Source of the DNA: Candidatus Peregrinibacteria bacterium
GTDB taxonomy: Bacteria > Patescibacteriota > Gracilibacteria > Peribacterales > Peribacteraceae
DNA: 59,581 nt
Assembly (NCBI GenBank): GCA_030649955.1
Contig: JAUSFD010000022.1
Span: 1 to 59,581, forward strand
Reading direction: 5' to 3'
Shown: positions 43,054 through 50,383 of the stretch, in pieces
Layout of the letters: the number at the start of each line of letters is the position of its first letter
How positions within the stretch are numbered: position 1 is the first letter of the stretch
The notes under the pieces: model-generated
Seen by the model: the letters and a program-made list of their open reading frames with translations, nothing else
Databases searched by the model: none
Told to the model about the DNA's origin: nothing
Translations under genes and position numbers: made by a program

Positions 43054-44046
43054 TCACTCATCGAGTTCGCCAACGAGGCTCCGCTCCATAATTTCCCGTA
43101 GCCTCAAGGGCGTGCGCGCCTGCGTGAGCGCCCACATGAGTTTCACCGTAGCGCACTCGAACCCCATGTTCTTGCCGGAGATGACCCCCAGCTCCTCGAT
43201 GGTGAGTTGCTTGCGGTGACGGTGGAGATCGACACCGCCGCGTAGCGACTGGGAAATGATGACAACAGGGATTCCCGCATTCTTCACTTTGCGGAGCCAC
43301 GGGAAGAGGTGTGCGGAGAGCATGCCCGGACCGTAGGCGCGCATGATGATCCCGTGAGGCTTGGAAGCGAGGATTGCCTCGAGGTACTGCTCGGAGAGCC
43401 CCGGGTGTAATGTGAGGATGATGACGTTGCTGTCGAACGTGGGGCGGCAGAGGAGCGTGCGCTTGCGGCGGACCATGCGCCACGGGTGCAGGTGGGAGTG
43501 GAGGCTGAAGTCCGCGAGCGGCGGGAAGCGCGGGGAGTCGAACGTCTGGAGGAGGGACTCATCCACCTTCTTCGCTCTGCATCCGCGAAGCACCTTGGGC
43601 CCGAGGACAATGCAGACTTCCGCAATATCCATCTGCGCAGCACGGATGGCGAAGATCATGTTCATGCGACCATCGCCAGCGAGGTCATTGATCGGCAGGA
43701 GGGCGCCCGTGAGGATGACAGGTTTGCGAAGGTTCTGGAGGGCAAAGCTCAACGCTGTCGCGGTATAGCTCATCGTGTTCGTGCCGTGGATGACCACGAA
43801 ACCCTCGAAGTCGTCGTAGATCGACTCGATCTTCTCCGCAATTTCGACCCAGAGCTGCGGAGTGACTTCCGAAGAGCCGACGTTCGCGATCGAGAAGAAC
43901 TCCAGCGCAACCTCTTTCTGGAGCTCTGGAATAAGTCTATGGATCATGCTCAAGGATTCGACGGGCTCAATGCGCCCGGTCTTCTGGTTCATCACCATCC
44001 CGATGGATCCTCCGACGTAGATGAGGGCAACCTTGGCTCTAGCCAT
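43054..44046 (-). CDS. L-asparaginase-family protein with altered active site
   Basis: A 330-aa protein of the type I asparaginase/GatD family. The first nucleophile motif TGGT reads VGGSIGM (Thr to Ser), and the second, HGTDT, reads HGTNTMSYTATAL (Asp to Asn); the Lys of RGCRAKKV and the downstream TFDSPRFPPLA are kept. It may hydrolyse asparagine weakly, use another amide, or act on peptides. The start MARAKVALIYVGG is chosen because upstream in-frame codons fall in the CCCAAAA palindrome. A TATACT box ends 21 nt upstream. Confidence 0.82.
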   Translation of the reverse strand: MARAKVALIYVGGSIGMVMNQKTGRIEPVESLSMIHRLIPELQKEVALEFFSIANVGSSEVTPQLWVEIAEKIESIYDDFEGFVVIHGTNTMSYTATALSFALQNLRKPVILTGALLPINDLAGDGRMNMIFAIRAAQMDIAEVCIVLGPKVLRGCRAKKVDESLLQTFDSPRFPPLADFSLHSHLHPWRMVRRKRTLLCRPTFDSNVIILTLHPGLSEQYLEAILASKPHGIIMRAYGPGMLSAHLFPWLRKVKNAGIPVVIISQSLRGGVDLHRHRKQLTIEELGVISGKNMGFECATVKLMWALTQARTPLRLREIMERSLVGELDE

Positions 44047-44102
44047 GGAACAGGGGGAAGTAGAGGCAGTATAGGCAAATACTAGGGGAAAACCCAAGTT
44101 AC

Positions 44103-44199
44103 AAAACCCAAAACCCAAAAAAATCCCAAAGAGAGAAGCTCCAAATTTCAAATTTGGGTTTTGCCATTTGTTTGGGATTTGGGTTTTGGGCTTTGGGAT
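44103..44199. repeat. iterated-word palindrome (CCCAAAACCCAAA type), copy 1
   Basis: The left arm aaaacccaaaacccaaaaaa and the right arm tttgggatttgggttttggg are inverses made of 'cccaaa' units; the centre contains ccaaatttcaaatttggg, itself a palindrome. It lies between the ncRNA terminator and the asparaginase start. Confidence 0.75.
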
Positions 44200-44221
44200 T
44201 TTTTCACCGTTCACCACTATC

Positions 44222-44276
44222 AAAAAACCCCGCACCTGTCTGATCTCCGCAGGAGACCAGAGTGGTACGGGGTTTT
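44222..44276 (-). terminator. terminator of the 44.2-44.8 kb RNA
   Basis: A long perfectly nested stem: aaaaccccg / cggggtttt, acc / ggt, ctg / cag, tctcc / ggaga. On the minus strand it ends in six T; on the plus strand in four T. It could also stop plus-strand transcription. Confidence 0.8.
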
Positions 44277-44791
44277 GTGCGCACCCGTGATCACGAGGAT
44301 CAGAGGAGTGAGCAGTGTGCAGTCGACTAGAACTGCATACTCCCTACCCTTCTAGCACGAGTGAGCGTGCTGCTCGTGTGTGTTTGTGTGGCGCCCGAAT
44401 GCTCGGGCATCGGCCCCCGCACTCGATGCGAGGATGGGTGTTTGTGTTTGTTGGTCCCTCCAGTGGATCACGTCACTCGAGAGCGACGTGATGGAGGGAA
44501 CCTCTAGGGCCCCCACACCACAAGGGTGCAGGGCAAGGCGGTAGTCGGCCGCGGGCAGAGGCAGGGAGGGATGAGGAGAGGCAGATCGCAGAGTGAGGAC
44601 TCCAGGTATGGAGGTTCTGCCGCCGCTCCTCATCTCTCCCTGCATTGATCACAAGAGAAAACCTTGTCGGTTTTCTCTCATGGGCTCTCTTTCCCTTCAA
44701 GGTGTCGCTCCAGGCAGGCGAAGCCTGCCTTCACGACAACTCTTCAATGGGATGTGAGCCCCCGCGTAGGGAGGGAGATATGAAAGAGCAA
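44222..44791 (-). ncRNA. structured non-coding RNA, about 570 nt, unknown family
   Basis: There is no plausible coding frame, but a full transcription unit: promoter at 44799-44827, terminator at 44222-44276 and a chain of stable hairpins on the minus strand. In transcript order: 44738-44703 (tgtcg / cgaca around ggcaggc / gcctgcc), 44677-44655 (gagaaaacc stem), a long branched stem 44643-44561 (gcagggag / ctccctgc, then gatgagga / tcctcatc, ggcag / ctgcc, ctcca / tggag), 44500-44454 (gttccctcca / tggagggac, atcacgtc / gacgtgat), 44408-44393, 44371-44354 and 44336-44319. Two AC-rich single-stranded linkers (44453-44438, 44391-44376) separate hairpins. It lacks recognisable RNase P, tmRNA, SRP or 6S motifs. 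Confidence 0.65.
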
Positions 44792-44798
44792 TCCCACC

Positions 44799-44827
44799 AT
44801 TATAGAACAAATTCTGCGAGTGCACAA
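44799..44827 (-). promoter_or_regulatory. promoter of the structured RNA
   Basis: On the minus strand, TTGTGC (44822-44827), a 17-nt spacer and TATAAT (44799-44804); predicted start near 44791. It faces away from gmk. Confidence 0.7.
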
Positions 44828-44856
44828 TGCCCAGGGATCTGCAACAATGCCCAGCC

Positions 44857-45456
44857 ATGAGCGATACACCAGCAGGGAAGCAGGGGAAACTCGTCCTCGT
44901 CATCGGCCCGAGCGGGGTGGGGAAGAGCGTGATTCTCAAGAAGTTGCGCGCGAAGCACCCCTCCCTCCACTTCCCACGCTCGGCGACGACGAGAGTGCGG
45001 CGTCCTGGTGAAGGCGATGAGCTCTACCGCTTCGTGAACGATACGGAATTCGATGCACTACTCACCAGTGAGAAGCTCCTCGAATGGGCCCAAGTCCATG
45101 GCGGTGCGCGGTACGGCACCCTCGTCGACGAGATCATCCCGCCGATTGAGCAAGGGAAGGTGGTGGTGCGCGAGGTCGATGTGCAGGGATTCGACAGCAT
45201 TCGCTCGCATGAATTCTTCTCCGGAGCGAATGCGCCCTACACCCTCGAGTCCATCTTCATCCTCCCGGAGAACAAGGAGCAGCTCATCGCGCGCATTACG
45301 AAGCGCGCACCCATCGGGGAGGACGAGCTCCAGCGCCGGGTGAAGAGTATGGAGAAAGAACTCGGGTACGCCAAGCTCTGCACCGCGAGCATCGTGAACA
45401 GGCAGGGAAAGCTCCAGGAGACGCTAGAGGAAGTAGAGCAACGGATATTCTCGTGA
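44857..45456 (+). CDS. gmk: guanylate kinase family protein
   Basis: A 199-aa protein from MSDTPAGKQGKLV; an upstream ATG at 44827 would add 10 residues. Phosphorylates GMP to GDP. P-loop GPSGVGKS, GMP-site stretch FPRSATTRVRRPGEGDELYR, then WAQVHGGARYGT and the lid IARITKRAPIGEDELQRR. The usual VSxTTRxPRPGExxGxxY is altered (ATTRVRRPGEGDELY) but recognisable. The gap upstream carries the divergent ncRNA promoter. Confidence 0.88.
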   Translation: MSDTPAGKQGKLVLVIGPSGVGKSVILKKLRAKHPSLHFPRSATTRVRRPGEGDELYRFVNDTEFDALLTSEKLLEWAQVHGGARYGTLVDEIIPPIEQGKVVVREVDVQGFDSIRSHEFFSGANAPYTLESIFILPENKEQLIARITKRAPIGEDELQRRVKSMEKELGYAKLCTASIVNRQGKLQETLEEVEQRIFS

Positions 45457-45593
45457 GTTTGGTGGACTTGTTCATGCGAATCTTGAACACCTCATTCGCA
45501 CGCTGATGCGTTCGCCGCAAGTTATAGAGCAATCAAGAAGGTTCGCCGCTCTACGCTACCGAAAAGACCCGATACACGCAATCCTCTTCTCTG

Positions 45594-45763
45594 ATGCCAT
45601 CGCCTACTAATCCATTGCCCGAAGAACTCAAAGACCCTAAATATGCGGCTGTCGTGAAGCTTCTGAACAGGCGAAAGACAAAGAGGCGCAGAAGGCAAAG
45701 AACCCTGAAAACCGCACACAGATGAAGGCAAAGAACGGCGAGTCGTTCAAGTTCACCGAATGA
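45594..45763 (+). pseudogene. frameshifted small ORF
   Basis: The frame opens MPSPTNPLPEELKDPKYAAV and continues, after a one-base shift near 45655, as QAKDKEAQKAKNPENRTQMK...FKFTE-stop. Both halves look protein-like; unshifted, the ORF ends after 43 codons in an Arg-rich stretch. Either a decayed gene or a sequencing indel. The rest of 45457-45833 shows no feature. Confidence 0.4.
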
Positions 45764-45833
45764 TGATTAGAATAGCGAGGCGCGGTATCAACCCTCCCCG
45801 CGCGTGCCATTGCTTTTTTAGTGAATTATAGTG

Positions 45834-45839
45834 TATAAT
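45834..45839 (+). promoter_or_regulatory. promoter of leaderless 45848 gene
   Basis: TATAAT with 8 nt to ATG; TTGCTT (45810-45815) 18 nt upstream is a usable -35. Confidence 0.6.
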
Positions 45840-45847
45840 ACTTCTAT

Positions 45848-46582
45848 ATGAAGCTTAATGAAGACCTGAATAAACAACCTAATCTACAAGGCGATGCCGA
45901 GCGGCAGGCTGAAATGCCTGATGTGATCGAAGGTCAACGAGCAGACTACGAGGCCACTCTTGATCCTTGGGTTGCTGGTATTCGAGCTGCCGATCAAAGG
46001 AACTGGACGTTCTTGCAAGAGAAGTCGCTGCCCAGATTAGCCGCAAATCGGTGTCCTGCATTTTTTGTACAAGTGAGTGGTGGTGCAGAAAACTTTATGG
46101 ACATTCAACACCTGCTTGATGCCTACCACTCAATTGCCGACAGAGTTTCTCATATTGATCGGAAAAAAATTGTACGAACCCTCATTCGTAGGGCGGCAAA
46201 CATTGCCCCAAGCATGGCTCTTGTGATTGTGAATCGTGAGGGAAATGATCAAGATGCTCGGAGCTTTGCACAGGAAACTGTTTTTGAGGCTTTGAGATTT
46301 GGGAAAGCAAATGCGCGGCAAATTGTCGTCGAGGCTCTACAAGAACTCTTTGGCAACGACGAGCGTTTCGGAGAGGTATTGTGCATGATCGCTGGTTCAT
46401 TTCTCGATTATGGTGAATACCCTCGACTACTGTCGTTTTTGCAGAAATGGAGCAAGGGCGCAGGAGTTCCTAGATATGCGATTGAGCGGCTGCCTCTTTA
46501 CGCGGGGTGGGCGATTCACAAAGTCACAGACCGTGAGTTGCAAAGACAGTTTCAAGCACTGTCTGGCGACGAGATCGAGTAG
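45848..46582 (+). CDS. hypothetical helical protein in lower-GC patch
   Basis: A 244-aa soluble protein, mostly helical, with HEAT-like spacing in the second half (IVRTLIRRAANIAPSMALVI; ARQIVVEALQELFGNDERFG). Its third-codon positions are visibly less GC-rich than those of neighbouring genes. No known domain. First gene of a probable acquired patch running to tRNA-Ala. Confidence 0.6.
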   Translation: MKLNEDLNKQPNLQGDAERQAEMPDVIEGQRADYEATLDPWVAGIRAADQRNWTFLQEKSLPRLAANRCPAFFVQVSGGAENFMDIQHLLDAYHSIADRVSHIDRKKIVRTLIRRAANIAPSMALVIVNREGNDQDARSFAQETVFEALRFGKANARQIVVEALQELFGNDERFGEVLCMIAGSFLDYGEYPRLLSFLQKWSKGAGVPRYAIERLPLYAGWAIHKVTDRELQRQFQALSGDEIE

Positions 46583-46602
46583 GAAACGGGTATACTATCT
46601 GC

Positions 46603-46767
46603 ATGATAGCGAACGTGCAGATTTCAGCGAATCATGCAAATCACCGCAAAGGCGACGTAAAGACCGAATTGGTGGAGCTACGGGGAACCATTTTCAACTT
46701 TCGTTCGATACCCTCGAATTGGCTAAAAAGTTCACAGAACTCAAATATTCACTTGATTGCATCATAA
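46603..46767 (+). CDS. possible 54-aa leaderless ORF
   Basis: TATACT (46591-46596) ends 6 nt before ATG, the spacing seen at real genes here. The product (MIANVQISANHANHRKGDVK...) has no recognisable feature, and its DNA includes tggtggagct, like the tRNA-Ala 3' end, so it could instead be a tRNA-derived scar with a chance ORF. Confidence 0.3.
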   Translation: MIANVQISANHANHRKGDVKTELVELRGTIFNFRSIPSNWLKSSQNSNIHLIAS

Positions 46768-46842
46768 TGATCTTAAGCAGCCAAGCAGAGGAAAAGAATA
46801 ACCTGATCCTTTAATAGAAACCAGCCAATAAGCTGTGGGGAA

Positions 46843-46854
46843 CGATTTTGAACT
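46843..46854. repeat. 12-bp direct repeat flanking the 46867-48045 gene, left
   Basis: cgattttgaact here and again at 48192-48203, bracketing one lower-GC gene. Candidate target-site duplication or att remnant. Confidence 0.4.
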
Positions 46855-46866
46855 AAGTCTCGGAAT

Positions 46867-48045
46867 TCACATTGGTTGAACAATCGCTTTGTCACCGTCT
46901 GCAATGATCCTCACACGTTTTGGCTGCAGCCCATCGAGGGAATCTCTCACATACGTTCCGCCCTTTATCCTTGCGCCCTTCTCACCATCAATCCCATTAC
47001 CGTTGCTGTCCAACATCAGATCTTCAAAATTTCTGCTCCTTTCCCCTAATACACTCACGTCTGCTTTTTGAATTTTCCAATAGTTCGAATGTTCTAAATT
47101 GGGGATGGCACTAAATCCGAAAGTGCTTGCGGACAAGTAGCCGCGCATACCTCTTGGCATAAAGTCGGGAATACGGCCGTCGCTTTGAGAAGTCGAGAGC
47201 AGAGCAAAATCTTCATTTGGCTGTGGCACGCTTCCGTCCTCAAATCTGGAATGAAAGACTGCAAGCTCAATTCCCTTTGCCGGAGTAACGCCAAATGCAA
47301 ATCCATTCGTGGCATCCTCTTCATCAATTGAGAAATCAGCGATTGCCTTTCGTGTGAACGCTCTCACTTGGAAAATGTATGGCAGCTCACCAGGTTCGCG
47401 ACCGAATTCCATTTGAAAGCTCAAATCATCTCTCACAAGACCGGCGGCACGAATGGCTTTATATATCTCAATAAGAGTCGGATCATTTTGTACTTCTCGG
47501 TATTGCTTGATGACATTTCCTTTTTCATCAAATAACGCAGAAGAAACATCCCGATCGTGCAGGCTGTAATCGTGAACTTCTGTCACAAAATACTTTCCAG
47601 GCTTGTTCGGATGTTCCACTATTGAACCCCTGCGGTAATCCCATGTTTTCTTTGCGTGAGGCTGCACAGCAATAACGACCTTCCCATCATAATTAGGATT
47701 CTCATACTGTCCGTATGCCATAACCTCACTGCCTGCTGCTTCATTGCGGATTAAGTTGATCGCTGCTCTCACTTGTTCGATTGATCCTTCCACAACCTCC
47801 GTTGGCAAAATATCAACAAGTCCCTGGAAATCATTTCGATGAGACCCACGCACAATATTTTTCCCACTATATGGTGAGCCCTTCCATTCTCCACCAGGCA
47901 AAATTATTTGCGTTGGAGGAAAGCGATCAGCGAGCTTCGGCACTCGTCTTTCGATAAATTTAAGTCCGCCAATCTTCCCGCCAAATTCCTCAATCTCTGG
48001 TGCAGCATTGTCGGTATAGCCAGGCTCTAAATGATTAATTGGCAC
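46867..48045 (-). CDS. PEP-synthase/PPDK N-domain-like (ATP-grasp) protein
   Basis: A 392-aa protein. The pattern resembles the ATP-binding N-terminal domain of phosphoenolpyruvate synthases: 'KNIVRGSHRNDFQGLVDILP' at the place of VRSSATAEDLxG, then 'DLSFQMEFGREPGELPYIFQ' at the place of DIEWAxDGKLYILQARP. The swivelling His domain and PEP barrel are absent. It may be a stand-alone ATP-grasp enzyme or a phosphotransferase relative. The DNA is clearly lower in GC than the surroundings. It lies beside tRNA-Ala and between 12-bp direct repeats, so it is probably acquired. Confidence 0.5.
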   Translation of the reverse strand: MPINHLEPGYTDNAAPEIEEFGGKIGGLKFIERRVPKLADRFPPTQIILPGGEWKGSPYSGKNIVRGSHRNDFQGLVDILPTEVVEGSIEQVRAAINLIRNEAAGSEVMAYGQYENPNYDGKVVIAVQPHAKKTWDYRRGSIVEHPNKPGKYFVTEVHDYSLHDRDVSSALFDEKGNVIKQYREVQNDPTLIEIYKAIRAAGLVRDDLSFQMEFGREPGELPYIFQVRAFTRKAIADFSIDEEDATNGFAFGVTPAKGIELAVFHSRFEDGSVPQPNEDFALLSTSQSDGRIPDFMPRGMRGYLSASTFGFSAIPNLEHSNYWKIQKADVSVLGERSRNFEDLMLDSNGNGIDGEKGARIKGGTYVRDSLDGLQPKRVRIIADGDKAIVQPM

Positions 48046-48191
48046 AAAGTGAATTTACTACTAATTTTTATTTAGTCAATTTCCACGCTCGTTCTTTCTG
48101 AGTCTCAAAGGCGCATTTGAATTTCAAGTAAACCGCTACTAAAAGCCACTTCCCACATTTGAAGTCTAAACTATTACGAAGCGATAAGTGG

Positions 48192-48203
48192 CGATTTTGA
48201 ACT
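48192..48203. repeat. 12-bp direct repeat, right
   Basis: Second copy of cgattttgaact (see 46843-46854). The surrounding 48046-48272 is AT-rich non-coding, with an aagccactt / aagtggc pairing around it. Confidence 0.4.
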
Positions 48204-48272
48204 CAACTAGAATCGACTTAAAATTCAAAAATATTGATCCAAACGTACATTTCAACTTTTTAAATTCCCGAA

Positions 48273-48349
<77 letters not shown>

Positions 48350-48491
48350 AAGGACAACCGAGAATACACAGGTCTCTAGGAAATCAACAGACCGAAGATG
48401 GAGCGCCCGGCCCCACTTCGCTCTATCGAGCTATAAGGGGCCTCTGCGCACGTTCATGAATGCAAGAAGGATCGAGGAAGTACCTAAATTC

Positions 48492-48569
48492 TGGTGCGCC
48501 CGGCAGGATTTGAACCTACGACTTCCAGATCCGCAATCTGGCGTTCTATCCGGGCTGAACTACGGGCGC
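48492..48569 (-). tRNA. tRNA-Arg (GCG)
   Basis: Acceptor gcgcccg / cgggcgc, anticodon stem ccaga / tctgg with loop TTGCGGA (anticodon GCG, reading CGC), T-arm with ggttcaaatcc, encoded CCA. It lies 142 nt from tRNA-Ala, same strand. Confidence 0.95.
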
Positions 48570-48683
48570 ATGTTAGTGAGGAAGAAAGAACAGAGAAGTG
48601 CGACCTGCGGAGAAGCCCGGGAGGGCTGCTTGTCCTTCCGAAGCCCGAGCCGAGCGAGGGCGAAGGAGGAAACTACGGGCGCA
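48558..48683. repeat. 13-bp duplication of the tRNA-Arg 5' end plus hairpin
   Basis: aactacgggcgca at 48558-48570 (tRNA 5' end) recurs at 48671-48683. Between them lies a hairpin of the tgtccttc...gaaggagga type, also seen near 49225-49252. This looks like an insertion at the tRNA 5' end with target duplication. Confidence 0.45.
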
Positions 48684-48748
48684 AACCGCAGGGAACGGTA
48701 GCATCTCAAGGAACAGGGCACAACGATCATTCCCTACCAATAAAAGCG

Positions 48749-48754
48749 TAGAAT
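48749..48754 (+). promoter_or_regulatory. -10 box of leaderless DUF2000 transcript
   Basis: TAGAAT, 7 nt before ATG 48762; this supports the second of two possible starts. Confidence 0.5.
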
Positions 48755-48761
48755 GCGATGC

Positions 48762-49217
48762 ATGAGCACTCTTCCGAATGAAACGACGAAGCGCTTCGTC
48801 GCGGTGCTGAACAAGAAGATCGAAGCGGGGAAACTCATGAATGCCCTCGGGCACATGACTGCGGGATTCGCGGCGAACTACCCGAACATCGAGGAACTCG
48901 GCTTCCTCCAGTACCAGGACAAGGATGGAGGAGTGCACCCGAACATCTCTCATTATCCATTCATCGTCCTGCAGGCAGACAACGGGAATCAAATTCGGGC
49001 GCTGCGCAATGAGCTCCAGACGCGAGGAATTCCCTTCATAGACTTCACGAGCACGATGACCGTCGGAACATCCGCGGAGCAAGTGGAGCGCACGCAGGCG
49101 ACACCGGAGGCAGAGCTCGAGTACTGGGGGATCTGCACATTCGGATCTGCGGAAGTCCTCAAGCCCCTGACGAAGAAGTTCTCGATGTTCCGCTCAGGAA
49201 CTCCCCCTAGCCCTTAA
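48762..49217 (+). CDS. DUF2000 family protein
   Basis: A 151-aa protein from MSTLPNETTKRF. Family pattern 'RFVAVLNKKIEAGKLMNALG' (Lys and Asn-Ala near the N-terminus), then HMTAGFAANY, and a C-terminal half with PFIVLQADNGNQIRALRNEL. The fold resembles peptidyl-tRNA hydrolase 2; the biochemical role is unknown. Single gene between tRNA-Arg and purE. Confidence 0.8.
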   Translation: MSTLPNETTKRFVAVLNKKIEAGKLMNALGHMTAGFAANYPNIEELGFLQYQDKDGGVHPNISHYPFIVLQADNGNQIRALRNELQTRGIPFIDFTSTMTVGTSAEQVERTQATPEAELEYWGICTFGSAEVLKPLTKKFSMFRSGTPPSP

Positions 49218-49262
49218 CCCTACTTGTCCTCCATAGCCTTGGCGAAGGAGGAGCCCTGACCC

Positions 49263-49268
49263 TATACT
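49263..49268 (+). promoter_or_regulatory. -10 box of leaderless purE transcript
   Basis: TATACT with 6 nt to ATG 49275. Confidence 0.6.
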
Positions 49269-49274
49269 CTCGGC

Positions 49275-49724
49275 ATGAGAGTTCCCATTATCCTCGGATC
49301 CAAGACCGACACGGAGTACGCGCAGAAGATCGTGGATGTACTCACGGAGTTCGGCGTTCCGTCCGAAATCATCGTTGCCTCCGCGCACAAAGTTCCGGAG
49401 AAAGTCGTTACGATTGTGGAAGAGCTGAACAATGCGAGCGAGCCGATTGTCATCATCACGGTCGTAGGGATGAGCAATGGGCTCGGCGGAGTCCTTGCGG
49501 GCACTTCCATCCATCCGGTGATCTCCTGTCCGCCGTTCAAGGACATGGATGACTACCTGGTGAACATCCACAGCAATCTCCAGATGCCCTCCGATGTACC
49601 GCTCCTCACTGTGCTGAATCCGAAGAATGCGGCGCTGTGCGCGGTCCGCATTTTCGCCGAAGGTGATGCGAAGCTGCGCACGAAGCTTGAGGAGCGCAGG
49701 AAGAAAATACAGGCGTCGTACTGA
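49275..49724 (+). CDS. purE: AIR carboxylase, class II PurE-like
   Basis: A 149-aa protein. It acts in purine synthesis between AIR and CAIR. N-terminal IILGSKTD, then SAHKVPEKVV with Lys where class I PurE has Arg, then VGMSNGLGGVLAGTS...PVISCPP and LNPKNAALCAVRIFAEGD. The 'SNGLG...ISCPP' and 'PKNAAL' segments match animal and Treponema class II enzymes, which carboxylate AIR directly with CO2 and need no PurK. purM lies at 55477. It is followed by a UDG gene 18 nt later. Confidence 0.85.
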   Translation: MRVPIILGSKTDTEYAQKIVDVLTEFGVPSEIIVASAHKVPEKVVTIVEELNNASEPIVIITVVGMSNGLGGVLAGTSIHPVISCPPFKDMDDYLVNIHSNLQMPSDVPLLTVLNPKNAALCAVRIFAEGDAKLRTKLEERRKKIQASY

Positions 49725-49729
49725 CGTGG

Positions 49730-49735
49730 TATCAT
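49730..49735 (+). promoter_or_regulatory. -10 box of leaderless UDG transcript
   Basis: TATCAT with 7 nt to ATG 49743; supports that start over the ATG at 49734. Confidence 0.45.
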
Positions 49736-49742
49736 GCCGACC

Positions 49743-50303
49743 ATGACACTTACGCTCGCTACCCTTGCTGAACGCCTGAAGGAATGGAAAGGGTGCGATT
49801 TGAGCAAGAACGCGAATCCTGTGCTGGGCGAAGGCAATCCCACTGCGCAGATCATGTTCATCGGAGAGGCACCCGGCCAGCGCGAGGATGAGATGGGCCG
49901 CCCGTTCGTAGGACCAGCGGGAAAGTTCCTGGATGAACTCCTCGCATCCATCGGGCTCAAGCGGGAGGATGTGTACATTAGCAACGTCGTGAAGTACCGG
50001 CCGCCGGGGAACCGCGACCCGACACCGGAGGAGAAGGAGGTATGCATGCCGTGGCTGCAGCTGGAGATCGCCCTCATCAAGCCTGCAGTACTCGTGCCAC
50101 TGGGCCGCCACGCACTCGGACACTTCTTCACAAAGCTGAGCATCACGGCAGCGCATGGGAAAGCGCAGCAACTTCCTAACGGCACGACGGTCTTCCCGAT
50201 CTACCACCCTGCGGCTGCACTGCACAATGGGTCGCTGAAGCAGTCGCTGTACGATGATTTTGCGGCACTCCGCGCGTTCTTGGATAGCAAGAAGAAGTCA
50301 TGA
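49743..50303 (+). CDS. family 4 uracil-DNA glycosylase with incomplete Fe-S motif
   Basis: A 186-aa protein. It removes uracil from DNA. Motif A GEAPGQREDEMGRPFVGPAG and motif B HPAAALHN are clear. Family 4 enzymes hold a 4Fe-4S cluster by CxxC near the N-terminus, Cys in KCRPP and Cys in a later helix. Here the N-terminal pair reads WKGC (first Cys is Trp), KCRPP reads VKYRPPGNR (Cys is Tyr), and the last is kept (EVCMPWL). Only two ligands remain. Start MTLTLATLAERL. Confidence 0.88.
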   Translation: MTLTLATLAERLKEWKGCDLSKNANPVLGEGNPTAQIMFIGEAPGQREDEMGRPFVGPAGKFLDELLASIGLKREDVYISNVVKYRPPGNRDPTPEEKEVCMPWLQLEIALIKPAVLVPLGRHALGHFFTKLSITAAHGKAQQLPNGTTVFPIYHPAAALHNGSLKQSLYDDFAALRAFLDSKKKS

Positions 50304-50379
50304 GCTTTTAGCTGTTAGCTATTAGCTTTTAGGATGACGACTCCTAGACCTAAAAACTAAAAGCTATAAGCTAAAAGCT
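50303..50379. repeat. iterated-word palindrome (AGCTTTTAGCT type)
   Basis: Two 30-nt arms: left 50303-50332 (agcttttagctgttagctat...) and right 50350-50379 (ctaaaaactaaaagctataa...), inverse of each other, each with four 'agcttt/ttagct' units, 17-nt loop. It lies between the UDG stop and the next start. Confidence 0.8.
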
Positions 50380-50383
50380 AGCT

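Noticed and set aside
44258-44280. T-box-like string agagtggtacgggg
   Set aside because: It is one arm of a simple nested terminator stem on both strands. No specifier loop or tRNA-binding leader is present on the plus strand, and no biosynthetic or synthetase gene follows.
44222-44791. RNase P, tmRNA, SRP or 6S RNA
   Set aside because: I looked for the conserved RNase P segments (GAGGAAAGTC, ACAGAA), a tmRNA acceptor with CCA and tag ORF, the SRP GGAA tetraloop region and a 6S-type single long stem; none is present. Left as unknown.
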